From positions 1 to 22,616 of the forward strand of contig JBNMKN010000015.1 in the NCBI GenBank assembly GCA_050874365.1: a stretch of 22,616 nucleotides of DNA, written 5' to 3'. Position numbers and translations under genes: made by a program. This stretch comes from Eshraghiella sp050874365. Its GTDB lineage: Bacteria; Bacillota; Clostridia; Lachnospirales; Lachnospiraceae. The notes beneath the pieces are model-generated. The model did no database searches and was not told the DNA's origin. It saw only the letters and a program-made list of their open reading frames with translations. Positions 1 to 7,819 of the stretch are shown here, one piece after another (position 1 is the stretch's first letter; each line of letters opens with the position of its first letter).

Positions 1-609
1 ATGAAAAAGATATTAAAAGACACATTGGCACTGTTCCTTATAACATTAATATCCGGTGTTCTTTTGGGCTTTGTATACAAAATTACCAAGGAGCCTATTA
101 AAGAACAGGAGCTTAAAACCAAACTGGCTGCTTACCAGACCGTATTCAGTGAACTTTATACAACCAAAGATGCTGATGAAGATACATTGGATAAAGCACA
201 GTCTGCAGTTAAGGACGTAGGTTTTTCGGGTGTTGAAATACAGGAAATTGTCATGGCTTATGACAAATCAGAGAATTATCTCGGAATGATAATTACGGTA
301 AAAGATTCTAACGGTTACGGCGGGGACATCCGTATGACGGTGGGAATTGACAAAGCTGAAACCATAACAGGACTGGAATTTCTTGAGCTTAATGAAACTG
401 CAGGACTTGGTATGAAAGCTAAGGAAAACAGCTTCAAGAGCCAGTTCAAAGGTAAGAAAGCCGACAAAATAAATTACAGTAAATCGGGAGCACAGGCAGA
501 TGATGAAATAGATGCCATAAGCAGTGCCACGATTACTACAAGTGCCGTATGCGAAGGTGTTAATGCTGCGATAACGGCATATAAAGCAGTAGGAGGTGTC
601 GAACAATGA
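1..609 (+). CDS. rnfG: Rnf electron transport complex subunit RnfG
   Basis: RnfG is the FMN-carrying subunit of the Rnf ferredoxin:NAD+ oxidoreductase, a membrane complex that couples electron transfer to Na+ or H+ export. The 202-residue protein has one N-terminal membrane helix (about residues 8-27) and an extracytoplasmic FMN-binding domain. The conserved ETAGLG segment lies at about 132-137. The covalent-flavin site is D171-AISSAT, with T177 as the expected FMN-phosphoester threonine; the usual glycine of the S/T-G-A-T motif is serine here. The ATG is the first base of the window, so its ribosome binding site and the upstream rnfC/rnfD cannot be seen. The stop overlaps the rnfE start by 4 bases (ATGA). 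The neighbours rnfE, rnfA and rnfB fix the identity. The ApbE-type flavin transferase needed for FMN attachment is not in this window. Confidence 0.95.
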   Translation: MKKILKDTLALFLITLISGVLLGFVYKITKEPIKEQELKTKLAAYQTVFSELYTTKDADEDTLDKAQSAVKDVGFSGVEIQEIVMAYDKSENYLGMIITVKDSNGYGGDIRMTVGIDKAETITGLEFLELNETAGLGMKAKENSFKSQFKGKKADKINYSKSGAQADDEIDAISSATITTSAVCEGVNAAITAYKAVGGVEQ

Positions 610-1310
610 ATAAATGCGTTGAACGTCTTTACAACGGTATTGTAAAAGAGAATCCTACACTTGTGCTTACTCTCGGAATGTGTCCTACCTTAGCGGTTAC
701 GACTTCTGCGATAAACGGAGCCGGTATGGGACTTGCATCAACCGTTGTACTTGCACTCAGTAACCTTTTTATATCACTTTTGAGAAAAGCAATTCCGGAC
801 AGGGTAAGAATGCCGGCATTCATTGTAATTGTGGCATCCTTTGTTACCATGGTGCAGTTTCTTATGCAGGGATACCTGCCGGATTTGTACGCATCCCTCG
901 GTATTTATATACCGCTTATAGTTGTTAACTGTATCATACTCGGAAGAGCCGAAAGCTACGCATCCAAAAACAAACCCCTGCCATCATTATTTGACGGACT
1001 TGGAATGGGACTTGGATTTACACTTTCCCTTACCGTACTTGGTGCATTCAGGGAAATGCTGGGAGCCGGAACTATATTCGGACACAGCTTTATACCTGCC
1101 AACAATCCGACAACCTTTGAACCTATAAGTATTTTTGTAATGGCACCGGGAGCGTTTTTTGTCCTTGCATTCCTTGTTGCCTTAATGAACAGAATCAAGA
1201 AGAAAAAAGGTAAACCAATCGTTGATATATGCAGGGATGACGGATGTTTAAGCTGTCCTAACATCGGATGTTCGGGCAGAAAAATAACAGAAAAGGAGGA
1301 GACAAAATAA
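606..1310 (+). CDS. rnfE: Rnf electron transport complex subunit RnfE
   Basis: RnfE is an integral membrane subunit of Rnf that pairs with the homologous RnfA; family knowledge places a shared [2Fe-2S] cluster between them. The 234-residue protein has about six membrane helices and the two expected core cysteines, C26 (in LGMCPTLAVT) and C109 (in VVNCIILG). The start is an ATG at 606 with an AGGAGGTG site at 591-598, overlapping the rnfG stop by 4 bases, so translational coupling is likely. Unusually, the tail after the last helix carries four more cysteines, C209-x4-C214-x2-C217-x4-C222, that are not needed by the core fold. The stop is TAA, sharing one base with the rnfA ATG. Confidence 0.95.
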   Translation: MNKCVERLYNGIVKENPTLVLTLGMCPTLAVTTSAINGAGMGLASTVVLALSNLFISLLRKAIPDRVRMPAFIVIVASFVTMVQFLMQGYLPDLYASLGIYIPLIVVNCIILGRAESYASKNKPLPSLFDGLGMGLGFTLSLTVLGAFREMLGAGTIFGHSFIPANNPTTFEPISIFVMAPGAFFVLAFLVALMNRIKKKKGKPIVDICRDDGCLSCPNIGCSGRKITEKEETK

Positions 1311-1885
1311 TGAAAACATTAATTCTTATAGCAATAGGTTCCGCCCTTGTTAATAATGTTGTATTAAGCCAGTTTTTGGGTCTTTGTCCTTTCCTTGGAG
1401 TATCTAAGAAAATTAAGACGGCGTCAGGCATGGGATTTGCGGTAATCTTTGTAATTACCATATCTTCACTGCTTGCAAGCCTTATTTATAATTTTATACT
1501 TGTACCTCTTAAGCTTACATATCTTAATACAATAGTATTTATTCTTGTAATAGCGGCACTTGTACAGTTTGTTGAGATGTTTCTTAAGAAAGCGAGTCCT
1601 TCGCTTTATAAGGCACTTGGCGTATATCTGCCTCTTATCACAACCAACTGTGCGGTATTAGGTGTTGCACTTACTAATGTATCAAAGGAATATGATATAC
1701 TGACTTCCGTGGTCAACGGCTTCGGAACGGCTGTAGGATTTACTATTGCGATTGTTATCCTTGCAGGCGTAAGAGAAAGAACAGAACATAACGATATACC
1801 GGAAGCATTTAAGGGTATGCCGATAACATTGATAACGGCAGGCCTTATGGCAATAGCTTTTATCGGCTTTTCAGGTATTATTTAA
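1310..1885 (+). CDS. rnfA: Rnf electron transport complex subunit RnfA
   Basis: RnfA is the second of the paired six-helix membrane subunits of the Rnf complex and, with RnfE, forms the intramembrane electron path and ion channel region. The 191-residue protein begins MKTLILIAIGSALVNNVVL, the family's usual N-terminus. Key cysteines are C26 (FLGLCPFLGV) and C114 (TTNCAVLGVAL), matching the RnfE pair. I chose ATG 1310 rather than an in-frame ATG at 1268 because AAAAGGAGGA at 1291-1300 is correctly spaced and the 1268 start would add 14 non-family residues. The start shares one base with the rnfE stop (TAATG). rnfB follows after 11 bases with its own strong ribosome binding site. Confidence 0.95.
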   Translation: MKTLILIAIGSALVNNVVLSQFLGLCPFLGVSKKIKTASGMGFAVIFVITISSLLASLIYNFILVPLKLTYLNTIVFILVIAALVQFVEMFLKKASPSLYKALGVYLPLITTNCAVLGVALTNVSKEYDILTSVVNGFGTAVGFTIAIVILAGVRERTEHNDIPEAFKGMPITLITAGLMAIAFIGFSGII

Positions 1886-1896
1886 GGAGGCAGGCT

Positions 1897-2688
1897 ATGA
1901 CTGGAGTTATTATAGCAGCCGCCATTGTAGGCGGTACAGGAATTATAATCGGTCTTTTCTTAGGAATATCAGGTGAAAAACTTAAAGTAGAAGTTGATGA
2001 AAAAGAAGTTGCCGTAAGAGAGGCTCTTCCCGGAAATAACTGCGGTGGATGCGGATATCCGGGCTGTGACGGACTTGCAAAGGCGATTGCAAAGGGTGAG
2101 GCACCGGCTAACGGCTGTCCTGTATGCTCTGCCGAGGCAAAAGCAAAAATTGCAGAAATTATGGGCGTTGAAAGCGTTGCCGAGACAAGAAAAGTTGCTT
2201 ACGTTAAATGTGTAGGTAACTGTGATGTGGCAAAAAACGATTACATATATTCAGGCGTTAAAGATTGTTCAATGGCAGCACTTGTCCCAAACGGCGGACC
2301 AAAGAGCTGTAATTACGGATGCCTGGGATTTGGTTCCTGTGTGAAAGTGTGCAGCAATAATGCCATAAGCATTGTAAACGGAGTTGCGGTTGTGGACAAA
2401 AATCTTTGTACCTCCTGCGGCAAATGTGTTAAGGCGTGTCCTAAGAATCTTATTGAATTAAGACCGGAAAAAGATATTGCAACGGTATACTGTTCATCCC
2501 ACGAAAAGGGAAAAGCCGTAATGGACGCATGTAAATCAGGTTGTATCGGATGTACTTTATGTGTGAAACAGTGTGAATATAACGCTATAGTTATGGACAA
2601 TAATATACCGGTAATAGATTATGAAAAATGTACAGGATGTGGAAAATGTGCAGAAAAATGCCCTAAAAAAATCATTCATCTCGCATAA
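1897..2688 (+). CDS. rnfB: Rnf complex ferredoxin-like subunit RnfB
   Basis: RnfB is the cytoplasmic iron-sulfur subunit thought to accept electrons from reduced ferredoxin. The 263-residue protein has one N-terminal membrane helix (about 3-23). A 4Fe-4S domain follows with C49-GG-C52-x4-C57 and C74, and then four ferredoxin-type cysteine clusters at about 138-151, 171-181, 216-226 and 245-255 (for example CTSCGKCVKACP and CTGCGKCAEKCP). This many-cluster form is typical of clostridial RnfB and longer than the proteobacterial one. Start ATG 1897 follows AAGGAGGC at 1884-1891. It is the last recognised Rnf subunit of the operon, in the order G-E-A-B expected for C-D-G-E-A-B. Its 3' end overlaps the next gene. 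Confidence 0.95.
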   Translation: MTGVIIAAAIVGGTGIIIGLFLGISGEKLKVEVDEKEVAVREALPGNNCGGCGYPGCDGLAKAIAKGEAPANGCPVCSAEAKAKIAEIMGVESVAETRKVAYVKCVGNCDVAKNDYIYSGVKDCSMAALVPNGGPKSCNYGCLGFGSCVKVCSNNAISIVNGVAVVDKNLCTSCGKCVKACPKNLIELRPEKDIATVYCSSHEKGKAVMDACKSGCIGCTLCVKQCEYNAIVMDNNIPVIDYEKCTGCGKCAEKCPKKIIHLA

Positions 2689-3046
2689 ATGGGATATTAT
2701 ACTGGGTGCAGTGCTGTTAATTACGGCACTGTGCCTGTTTCTTGTGTTTAAACAGAATAAAAAAGACGGAGAATATGTTAAAGTGGAGCAGGATGGAAAA
2801 GTAGTAGGAAGTTATCCGTTAGACAAAGACGGAAGATATGAGTTTATGAATTTTTACGGCTCCAACACGCTTATAATAGAAGACGGAAAGGCTTATGTGA
2901 CAGAAAGCACCTGCAGCGACCATACCTGTGAGAAAATGGGTAAAATATACAGGCAGGGAGAAATGATTATATGTATTCCACATAAGCTTTTTATTACTGT
3001 TACCGGCACTTCAAAAGAGGGAGGTTACGATGGAATATCAGGCTAA
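2621..3046 (+). CDS. NusG domain II-like membrane-anchored protein
   Basis: This is a small protein of up to 141 residues with a basic N-terminus, one membrane helix (about 27-43, ILGAVLLITALCLFLVF) and a C-terminal domain resembling the NusG domain II family. The signature is STCSDHTCEKMGKIYRQG followed by IICIPHKLFITV, including the C-x4-C pair and a third cysteine. Its function is not established; the transcription-factor name is only a fold label, and the protein probably faces outside. The start is uncertain. ATG 2621 overlaps rnfB by 68 bases and lacks a clear ribosome site, whereas GTG 2648 follows AGGA at 2634-2637 and would give about 132 residues. The gene overlaps the next one by 17 bases. 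In Clostridia this family is often found beside Rnf and Gx transporter genes, so a role with Rnf or its flavin maturation is an inference. Confidence 0.85.
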   Translation: MKNVQDVENVQKNALKKSFISHKWDIILGAVLLITALCLFLVFKQNKKDGEYVKVEQDGKVVGSYPLDKDGRYEFMNFYGSNTLIIEDGKAYVTESTCSDHTCEKMGKIYRQGEMIICIPHKLFITVTGTSKEGGYDGISG

Positions 3047-3542
3047 TAACGGGCATGGCAAAAGTAATATTGCGGTTTACGGAATGTTGTTAAGTATATG
3101 TCTTGTGATGGGCTATCTTGAGAACCTGATTCCGATTGCCGTACCCATACCCGGTATTAAACCGGGATTTTCAAATATTGTGATTATCTGGGTGCTTTAC
3201 TCAATGGGTATAAAGTATGCCATAATGTTAAGTGCCGGAAAAATACTGCTCTGCGGTTTCCTTTTCGGCAATCTGTATACCGTTCTTTTCAGCTTTGCAG
3301 GAGCGGTTCTAAGCCTTGCCTGTATGATTTTATTAAAACGTACAAAGAAGTTTTCCATGACAGGTGTAAGCATAGCCGGAGGCGTATGCCACAATATAGG
3401 TCAGATTATTGTTGCGATTATCGTCCTTGAAAATTCCAAAATAATATATTATCTTCCGTTTCTTATGATATCGGGTGTTGTGTTTGGTGTTCTGGTAGGA
3501 ATAATAAGCAGTATTTTATATAAAAGAATTAAGATAACATAG
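3030..3542 (+). CDS. Gx transporter family protein (HepS component I-like)
   Basis: This is a 170-residue hydrophobic protein with about five membrane helices, of the Gx transporter family often labelled heptaprenyl diphosphate synthase component I. The family signature PIPGIKPGFSNIVIIW, with the G-x-K-x-G-x-x-N pattern, is at about 35-50. The fold resembles the substrate-binding S components of ECF transporters, so transport of a small molecule is more likely than prenyl synthesis; the substrate is unknown. There is no prenyltransferase (component II) gene next to it. ATG 3030 is preceded by AGAGGGAGG at 3016-3024 and overlaps the upstream stop by 17 bases, which indicates coupling to the NusG-II gene and membership of the rnf operon. 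No clear terminator follows before the ruvAB promoter. Confidence 0.85.
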   Translation: MEYQANNGHGKSNIAVYGMLLSICLVMGYLENLIPIAVPIPGIKPGFSNIVIIWVLYSMGIKYAIMLSAGKILLCGFLFGNLYTVLFSFAGAVLSLACMILLKRTKKFSMTGVSIAGGVCHNIGQIIVAIIVLENSKIIYYLPFLMISGVVFGVLVGIISSILYKRIKIT

Positions 3543-3554
3543 CATTAATTTACC

Positions 3555-3583
3555 TTGCAAACATATGTTCTATATGGTAGAAT
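3555..3583 (+). promoter_or_regulatory. ruvAB promoter
   Basis: The -35 element TTGCAA is at 3555-3560 and the -10 element TAGAAT is at 3578-3583, separated by exactly 17 bases. It lies in the only gap between the Gx gene and ruvA, 28 bases before the ruvA ATG. The -35 and spacer overlap a LexA-type palindrome. Confidence 0.75.
3559..3570. promoter_or_regulatory. LexA (SOS) box in ruvAB promoter
   Basis: The sequence AAACATATGTTC differs in one base from GAACATATGTTC, the core of the Gram-positive LexA/DinR operator (GAAC-N4-GTTC). It sits across the 3' end of the -35 element and the start of the spacer, where a bound repressor would block RNA polymerase. Bacillus subtilis ruvAB is a known LexA target, which supports the call. 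No LexA gene is in the window. Confidence 0.8.
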
Positions 3584-3610
3584 TAGGTATAATTTTTTAT
3601 TGGAGATATT

Positions 3611-4207
3611 ATGATTACATATATTGTTGGCGAATTGACCTATATAGACAATAACACGATTATTCTTGAAGCCTATGGAGTGGGATATGAGATTACGGTG
3701 CCTGAATCGGTGATTCCTTCTTTACCGGGAATAGGAAGCAGCATTAAGATATTTACCTATCAGAATGTTAAGGAAGATGCTCTTGATTTGTATGGTTTTC
3801 TTACAATGGATGACCTTAAGATTTTTAAGCAGCTGATTACGGTGAATGGAATAGGACCTAAGGGTGCATTAAGCATTTTATCCGTGATTTCACCTGATGA
3901 ATTGAGGCTTGCGGTAATATCCGATGACGTCAAGAAGATACAGAGTGCTCCGGGAATAGGAAGCAAGACCGCACAGAAGCTGATTATAGAGCTTAAGGAC
4001 AAGCTTAAGCTTGAGGATATTGTATATGATTTACACGATGAAAAGGACGTTTTGAAATCAGTCAGGGACGAGGCAATATCGGCACTTATATCATTGGGAT
4101 ATTCTAACAGCGAATCGGTATCTGCGGTAAGTGCCCTTATGATTACAGAGGATATGACAAGCGAAGATATTCTTAAGCAGGCACTTAAGAAATTAGCATT
4201 TATTTAA
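3611..4207 (+). CDS. ruvA: Holliday junction branch migration protein RuvA
   Basis: RuvA binds four-way DNA junctions as a tetramer and loads the RuvB motor for branch migration in recombinational repair. The 198-residue protein shows the three-domain layout: an N-terminal OB fold (MITYIVGELTYIDNNTIILE onwards), tandem helix-hairpin-helix motifs (NGIGPKGALSIL near 77-88 and PGIGSKTAQKL near 112-122) and a C-terminal RuvB-contact domain (about 150-198) after an acidic linker. Length is normal for the family. Start ATG 3611 follows TGGAG at 3601-3605. The LexA box in its promoter predicts induction by DNA damage. ruvB follows after 12 bases. Confidence 0.97.
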   Translation: MITYIVGELTYIDNNTIILEAYGVGYEITVPESVIPSLPGIGSSIKIFTYQNVKEDALDLYGFLTMDDLKIFKQLITVNGIGPKGALSILSVISPDELRLAVISDDVKKIQSAPGIGSKTAQKLIIELKDKLKLEDIVYDLHDEKDVLKSVRDEAISALISLGYSNSESVSAVSALMITEDMTSEDILKQALKKLAFI

Positions 4208-4219
4208 TGGGACACAGAT

Positions 4220-5221
4220 ATGGACAGACGAATTATAACAACGGAATTCACATCGGAGGATGTGAAGATAGAGAACAATTTAAGACCGTCTTCCTTGGAC
4301 GAATATATCGGACAGACTGCTATCAAAGAGAATCTTAAAGTATTTATAGAGGCTGCCAAGTCAAGGAAGGAATCCCTTGACCATTGCCTTTTTTACGGAC
4401 CTCCGGGACTTGGTAAGACTACGCTTGCAGGTGTAATCGCCGCTGAGATGGGAGTTAATATCAAGGTGACGTCAGGACCTACAATCGAGAAGCCGGGTGA
4501 TATGGCGGCGATACTTAATAATCTTTCCGACGGTGATATTCTTTTTATCGATGAGATACACAGGCTTAACAGACAGGTTGAGGAAGTATTGTATCCCGCA
4601 ATGGAAGATTTTGCCATAGATATTATGATAGGCAAAGGTCAGACGGCACGCTCCATAAGACTTGACCTGCCACATTTTACCCTTGTGGGAGCCACAACAA
4701 GGGCAGGACTTCTTACCGCACCTTTAAGGGACAGATTCGGCGTGGTGAACAGACTTGAATATTACACGATAGACGAACTTAAGAATATCATAATAAGGTC
4801 TGCGGGAGTTCTTAAAGCACCTATAGACAAGGACGGTGCTATGGAACTTGCAAGAAGGTCAAGAGGAACTCCGAGACTTGCCAATAGGCTTCTTAAGAGA
4901 GTAAGGGATTTTGCCCAGGTAAAATATGACGGTATAATAACAAAAGAAGTAGTTGACTATTCCCTTGATTTGCTTGAAGTGGATAAGGAGGGACTTGATA
5001 AGAACGACAGGAACATACTCTTTACCATCATTGAAAAATACGGCGGGGGTCCTGTAGGACTTGATACACTTGCCGCGTCTTTAGGAGAAGATGCAGGCAC
5101 CCTTGAGGATGTGTATGAACCTTATCTTATTTTTAACGGCTTTATTAACAGGACACCGAGAGGCCGTGTAGTCACAGAGCACTGTTATAATCATTTTGGA
5201 ATTAGACCTACACAAAATTAA
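4220..5221 (+). CDS. ruvB: Holliday junction DNA helicase RuvB
   Basis: RuvB is the AAA+ hexameric motor that drives branch migration with RuvA. The 333-residue protein has Walker A GPPGLGKTT (about 61-69), Walker B LFIDEIHRL (about 108-116), the sensor-1 region GATTRAGLLTAPLRDRFG with the arginine finger (about 157-174), and a C-terminal winged-helix domain ending RTPRGRVVTEHCYNHFG. Length and motifs are those of a complete RuvB. It starts at ATG 4220, 12 bases after ruvA, and shares its LexA-controlled promoter. No ruvC is present in the window. zapA follows after a short AT-rich gap. Confidence 0.97.
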   Translation: MDRRIITTEFTSEDVKIENNLRPSSLDEYIGQTAIKENLKVFIEAAKSRKESLDHCLFYGPPGLGKTTLAGVIAAEMGVNIKVTSGPTIEKPGDMAAILNNLSDGDILFIDEIHRLNRQVEEVLYPAMEDFAIDIMIGKGQTARSIRLDLPHFTLVGATTRAGLLTAPLRDRFGVVNRLEYYTIDELKNIIIRSAGVLKAPIDKDGAMELARRSRGTPRLANRLLKRVRDFAQVKYDGIITKEVVDYSLDLLEVDKEGLDKNDRNILFTIIEKYGGGPVGLDTLAASLGEDAGTLEDVYEPYLIFNGFINRTPRGRVVTEHCYNHFGIRPTQN

Positions 5222-5268
5222 AATCTTGTGATATTATATTCATATTAGTGATAAAGGAGAGCGAAGTT

Positions 5269-5676
5269 ATGCCAGCTAAGAATGAAACAGAAGTTGTTAT
5301 CGGAGGCAAATCTTTTAAGTTAAGCGGATATGAAAGTGAAGAATATCTTCAGAAAGTCGCAGCATACATAAGTGCCAAGCTTGTGGATTTTAAGAAATCC
5401 GAGATGTACAGAAGACAGAGCTCTGACGTACAGGCAACACTTATAGAACTTAATATTGCGGATGATTATTTTAAAGCAAAGAAGCTTGGCGATGAGCTTG
5501 AAGCTGACCTTGAGAAGCGTGATAAAGAGATATATGACCTTAAGCATGAATTAATTTCGGTTCAGATTAAGTATGATGCGGCACAGCAGGAAATTAAAGA
5601 CCTTAAGAAAGAGATAAATGAGAATCAGAAATCAATAGTTAAGCTGGAGACAGAACTTAACGATTTGAATAAATAA
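5269..5676 (+). CDS. zapA: Cell division protein ZapA
   Basis: ZapA binds FtsZ and stabilises the division ring. The 135-residue protein has the N-terminal ZapA domain (ETEVVIGGKSFKLSGYESEE, about 5-24, then a helix with AAYISAKL). A long, highly charged coiled coil of heptad-like Leu/Ile repeats runs from about 65 to the C-terminus. This is the longer Firmicute-type ZapA. I chose ATG 5269 over the upstream in-frame GTG at 5248 because AAAGGAGA at 5254-5261 has correct spacing to 5269 and the GTG lies before that site. The gene sits 47 bases after ruvB with no convincing promoter of its own, so it is probably in the LexA-controlled ruvAB transcript. A perfect hairpin follows its stop. Confidence 0.85.
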   Translation: MPAKNETEVVIGGKSFKLSGYESEEYLQKVAAYISAKLVDFKKSEMYRRQSSDVQATLIELNIADDYFKAKKLGDELEADLEKRDKEIYDLKHELISVQIKYDAAQQEIKDLKKEINENQKSIVKLETELNDLNK

Positions 5677-5683
5677 TAACTAC

Positions 5684-5710
5684 TAAAGGAGTGTCAGGTA
5701 CACTCCTTTA
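5684..5710 (+). terminator. Perfect hairpin between zapA and U32 gene
   Basis: TAAAGGAGTGT at 5684-5694 pairs perfectly with ACACTCCTTTA at 5700-5710 around a 5-base loop (CAGGT), an 11-bp stem. The 3' arm ends in TTTA, followed by TCTATAT, so the U tract is weak. It may be a partial terminator or processing site separating ruvAB-zapA from the genes downstream. No new promoter is obvious after it. Confidence 0.5.
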
Positions 5711-5733
5711 TCTATATGGACAGGAAATATATT

Positions 5734-7817
5734 ATGAAAAAGAAAGTTGAAATTCTGGCACCTGCGGGTTCCTATGAAGTGTTTCTTGCTGTAATGAATG
5801 CGGGAGCGGATGCAGTGTACCTTGCAGGAAATATGTTTGGAGCAAGAGCCTATGCAGGTAATTTAAGCAATGAAGAACTTATTAAAGCAATAGAATATTG
5901 TAAATTCCATGATAAGAAGATGTATCTTACGGTAAATACTCTTTTGAAAAACAATGAGATTAACAATGAATTTATGATTATCTTCTGCCTTTGTATAATG
6001 CGGGACTTGACGGCGTTATTGTCCAGGATTACGGTGTAATGAAATTCATACATGAAGCATTTCCCGATATGGAAATTCATGCCAGCACACAGATGACTAT
6101 AACAGACATCGGCTATGTTGATTTTTTAAAAAATTACAATGTTACAAGAATCGTTCCGGCAAGGGAATTAAGCCTTGAAGAAATCAGACATATACATGAT
6201 ACAACAGGAATGGAAATAGAATGTTTTGTCCATGGTGCTCTTTGTTACTGCTATTCGGGACTCTGCCTTATGAGCAGCTTTATAGGGGGAAGAAGCGGCA
6301 ACAGAGGAAGATGTGCACAGACCTGCAGGCTGGATTTTAATTATAACGGCAGAGAAAGCAAAATATTAAGTCTCAAGGATTTGTGTACCCTTGATATTTT
6401 ACCGGAAATAATTGAAGCAGGCGTATTTTCTTATAAAATCGAAGGTCGTATGAAAAGTGCTGAGTACGCTGCCGGAGTAACATCAATTTACAGAAAATAT
6501 GTGGATATGTACCTTAACAAAGGAAAAGATGCGTATAAGGTTGATAAAAAAGACAGGGACAGGCTTCTTATGCTTTTTGACAGGGGCGGTCAGACTGACG
6601 GGTATTATAAGAGACATAACGGCAGGGAAATGATTGCAAAAGACAGTAAGATTGCAAAAGACCTTGGCGAGAAAAAGCAGTACGAAGAATATATACATAA
6701 GACTTATGTTGAAGCAAATTCTAAAATAAAAATTAACGGAACTGTAACAATTAAGAAAAATAATCCTGTTACAATGTCATTGTCATTGGGAGACATTGTC
6801 ATAACTGCGGACGGACCAGTGACAGAGACGGCGCTTAGCAGGGCTGTAACCAGAGAAGATGTTGATAAACAACTTAGAAAAATGGGACAGACCATGTTTG
6901 AACTTGATATGCTTGATATCAGGATTGAGGATAATATTTTTATTCCTCTCAAAAACCTTAATGAACTCAGGAGAACTGCCGTAGATAAACTGACAGAGGC
7001 ATATCTTGAAGCTTCAAAAAGGAACAACAGCCACAGGCTTTTACCTGATACAGCATATACAGAAAGCCGTAATAAGGGTATTTCTGTCCATGTACTGACA
7101 TATGAACAGGCAGATGAAGCCGTAAAACATAATATCCGGAGAATGATTATCGATACAGAGGTTATGTCGGAAGAAGAGATTAACCGTTGTGTGGATTTGT
7201 GCAGAGAGAATAATGTTAAGTCATATATCGGGCTGCCGAGAGTTGACAGGGGTACATATAGCATTAAGGGTAATTCTGACGGCTATATGATAAGAAGTGT
7301 GTCCCAGAAGCCAAAGTGTAATAAAGAAGTGATTGCGGACTACTGCATATATGCATTTAACAATTACGCCGTAAGCACTCTTAGAAATTACGGCATTACG
7401 GGAATAACATATCCTCTTGAACTTAATGAAAAGGAATTATCCGAGATGGATATAGATAACGGCGAGCTTGTTGTATACGGAAGGGTTCCGCTTATGGTAA
7501 CAGCCAACTGTATCGATAAGACAAGCGGAAGCTGTCATAAAGGAAATACATTATTTTCAACACTTCGAGACAGAAAAAGTGCTTTGCTGCCAGTATTAAC
7601 CTGCTGCAAATTCTGCTATAACATAATATATAACAGTATTCCTGTATATCTTTTTGACAAGTTAGACAAAATAAAAATACAACCGGAATATTACGGCATT
7701 ATTTTTACTACGGAAAATGCCGCTGAGGTTGCAGATGTATTTAAAAGCTTTGATAACAGAACAAAGCCTGAGGACAATACATTCACAAGAGGACATTTTA
7801 CAAGAGGAGTCGAATAG
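5734..7817 (+). pseudogene. U32 family peptidase (RlhA/YdcP-like), frameshifted
   Basis: This gene would encode a protein of about 694 residues of peptidase family U32, the group of Escherichia coli RlhA (YdcP), a 23S rRNA hydroxylation factor. The reading frame is broken by one missing base near 5971-5973. Frame 1 gives MKKKVEILAPAGSYEVFL through LTVNTLLKNNEINNE and then diverges. The next frame resumes exactly in register with YDYLLPLYNAGLDGVIVQDYG. The U32 signature FVHGALCYCYSGLCLMSS, then GNRGRCAQTCR, is intact and holds the cysteines that bind a 4Fe-4S cluster in related proteins. The C-terminal half, including LTCCKFCYNIIYNS, is complete to the stop at 7817. Start ATG 5734 follows AGGAAA at 5722-5727. 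With the rest undamaged, a recent mutation or a sequencing error are both possible. Confidence 0.85.
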
Positions 7818-7819
7818 AT

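Noticed and set aside
3030..3542. Heptaprenyl diphosphate synthase subunit
   Set aside because: The historical family name fits poorly: there is no catalytic Asp-rich motif and no synthase component II nearby; the membrane layout suggests a transporter component.
5965..5985. Programmed -1 ribosomal frameshifting in the U32 gene
   Set aside because: No X-XXY-YYZ slippery heptamer is in register (the codons are GAA TTT ATG) and no clear downstream stimulatory structure was seen; an indel or sequencing error is simpler.
6704..7264. Minus-strand open frame of 186 codons
   Set aside because: It is antisense to the conserved U32 coding region, has no ribosome site or family features and has a Ser/Leu-rich shadow composition.
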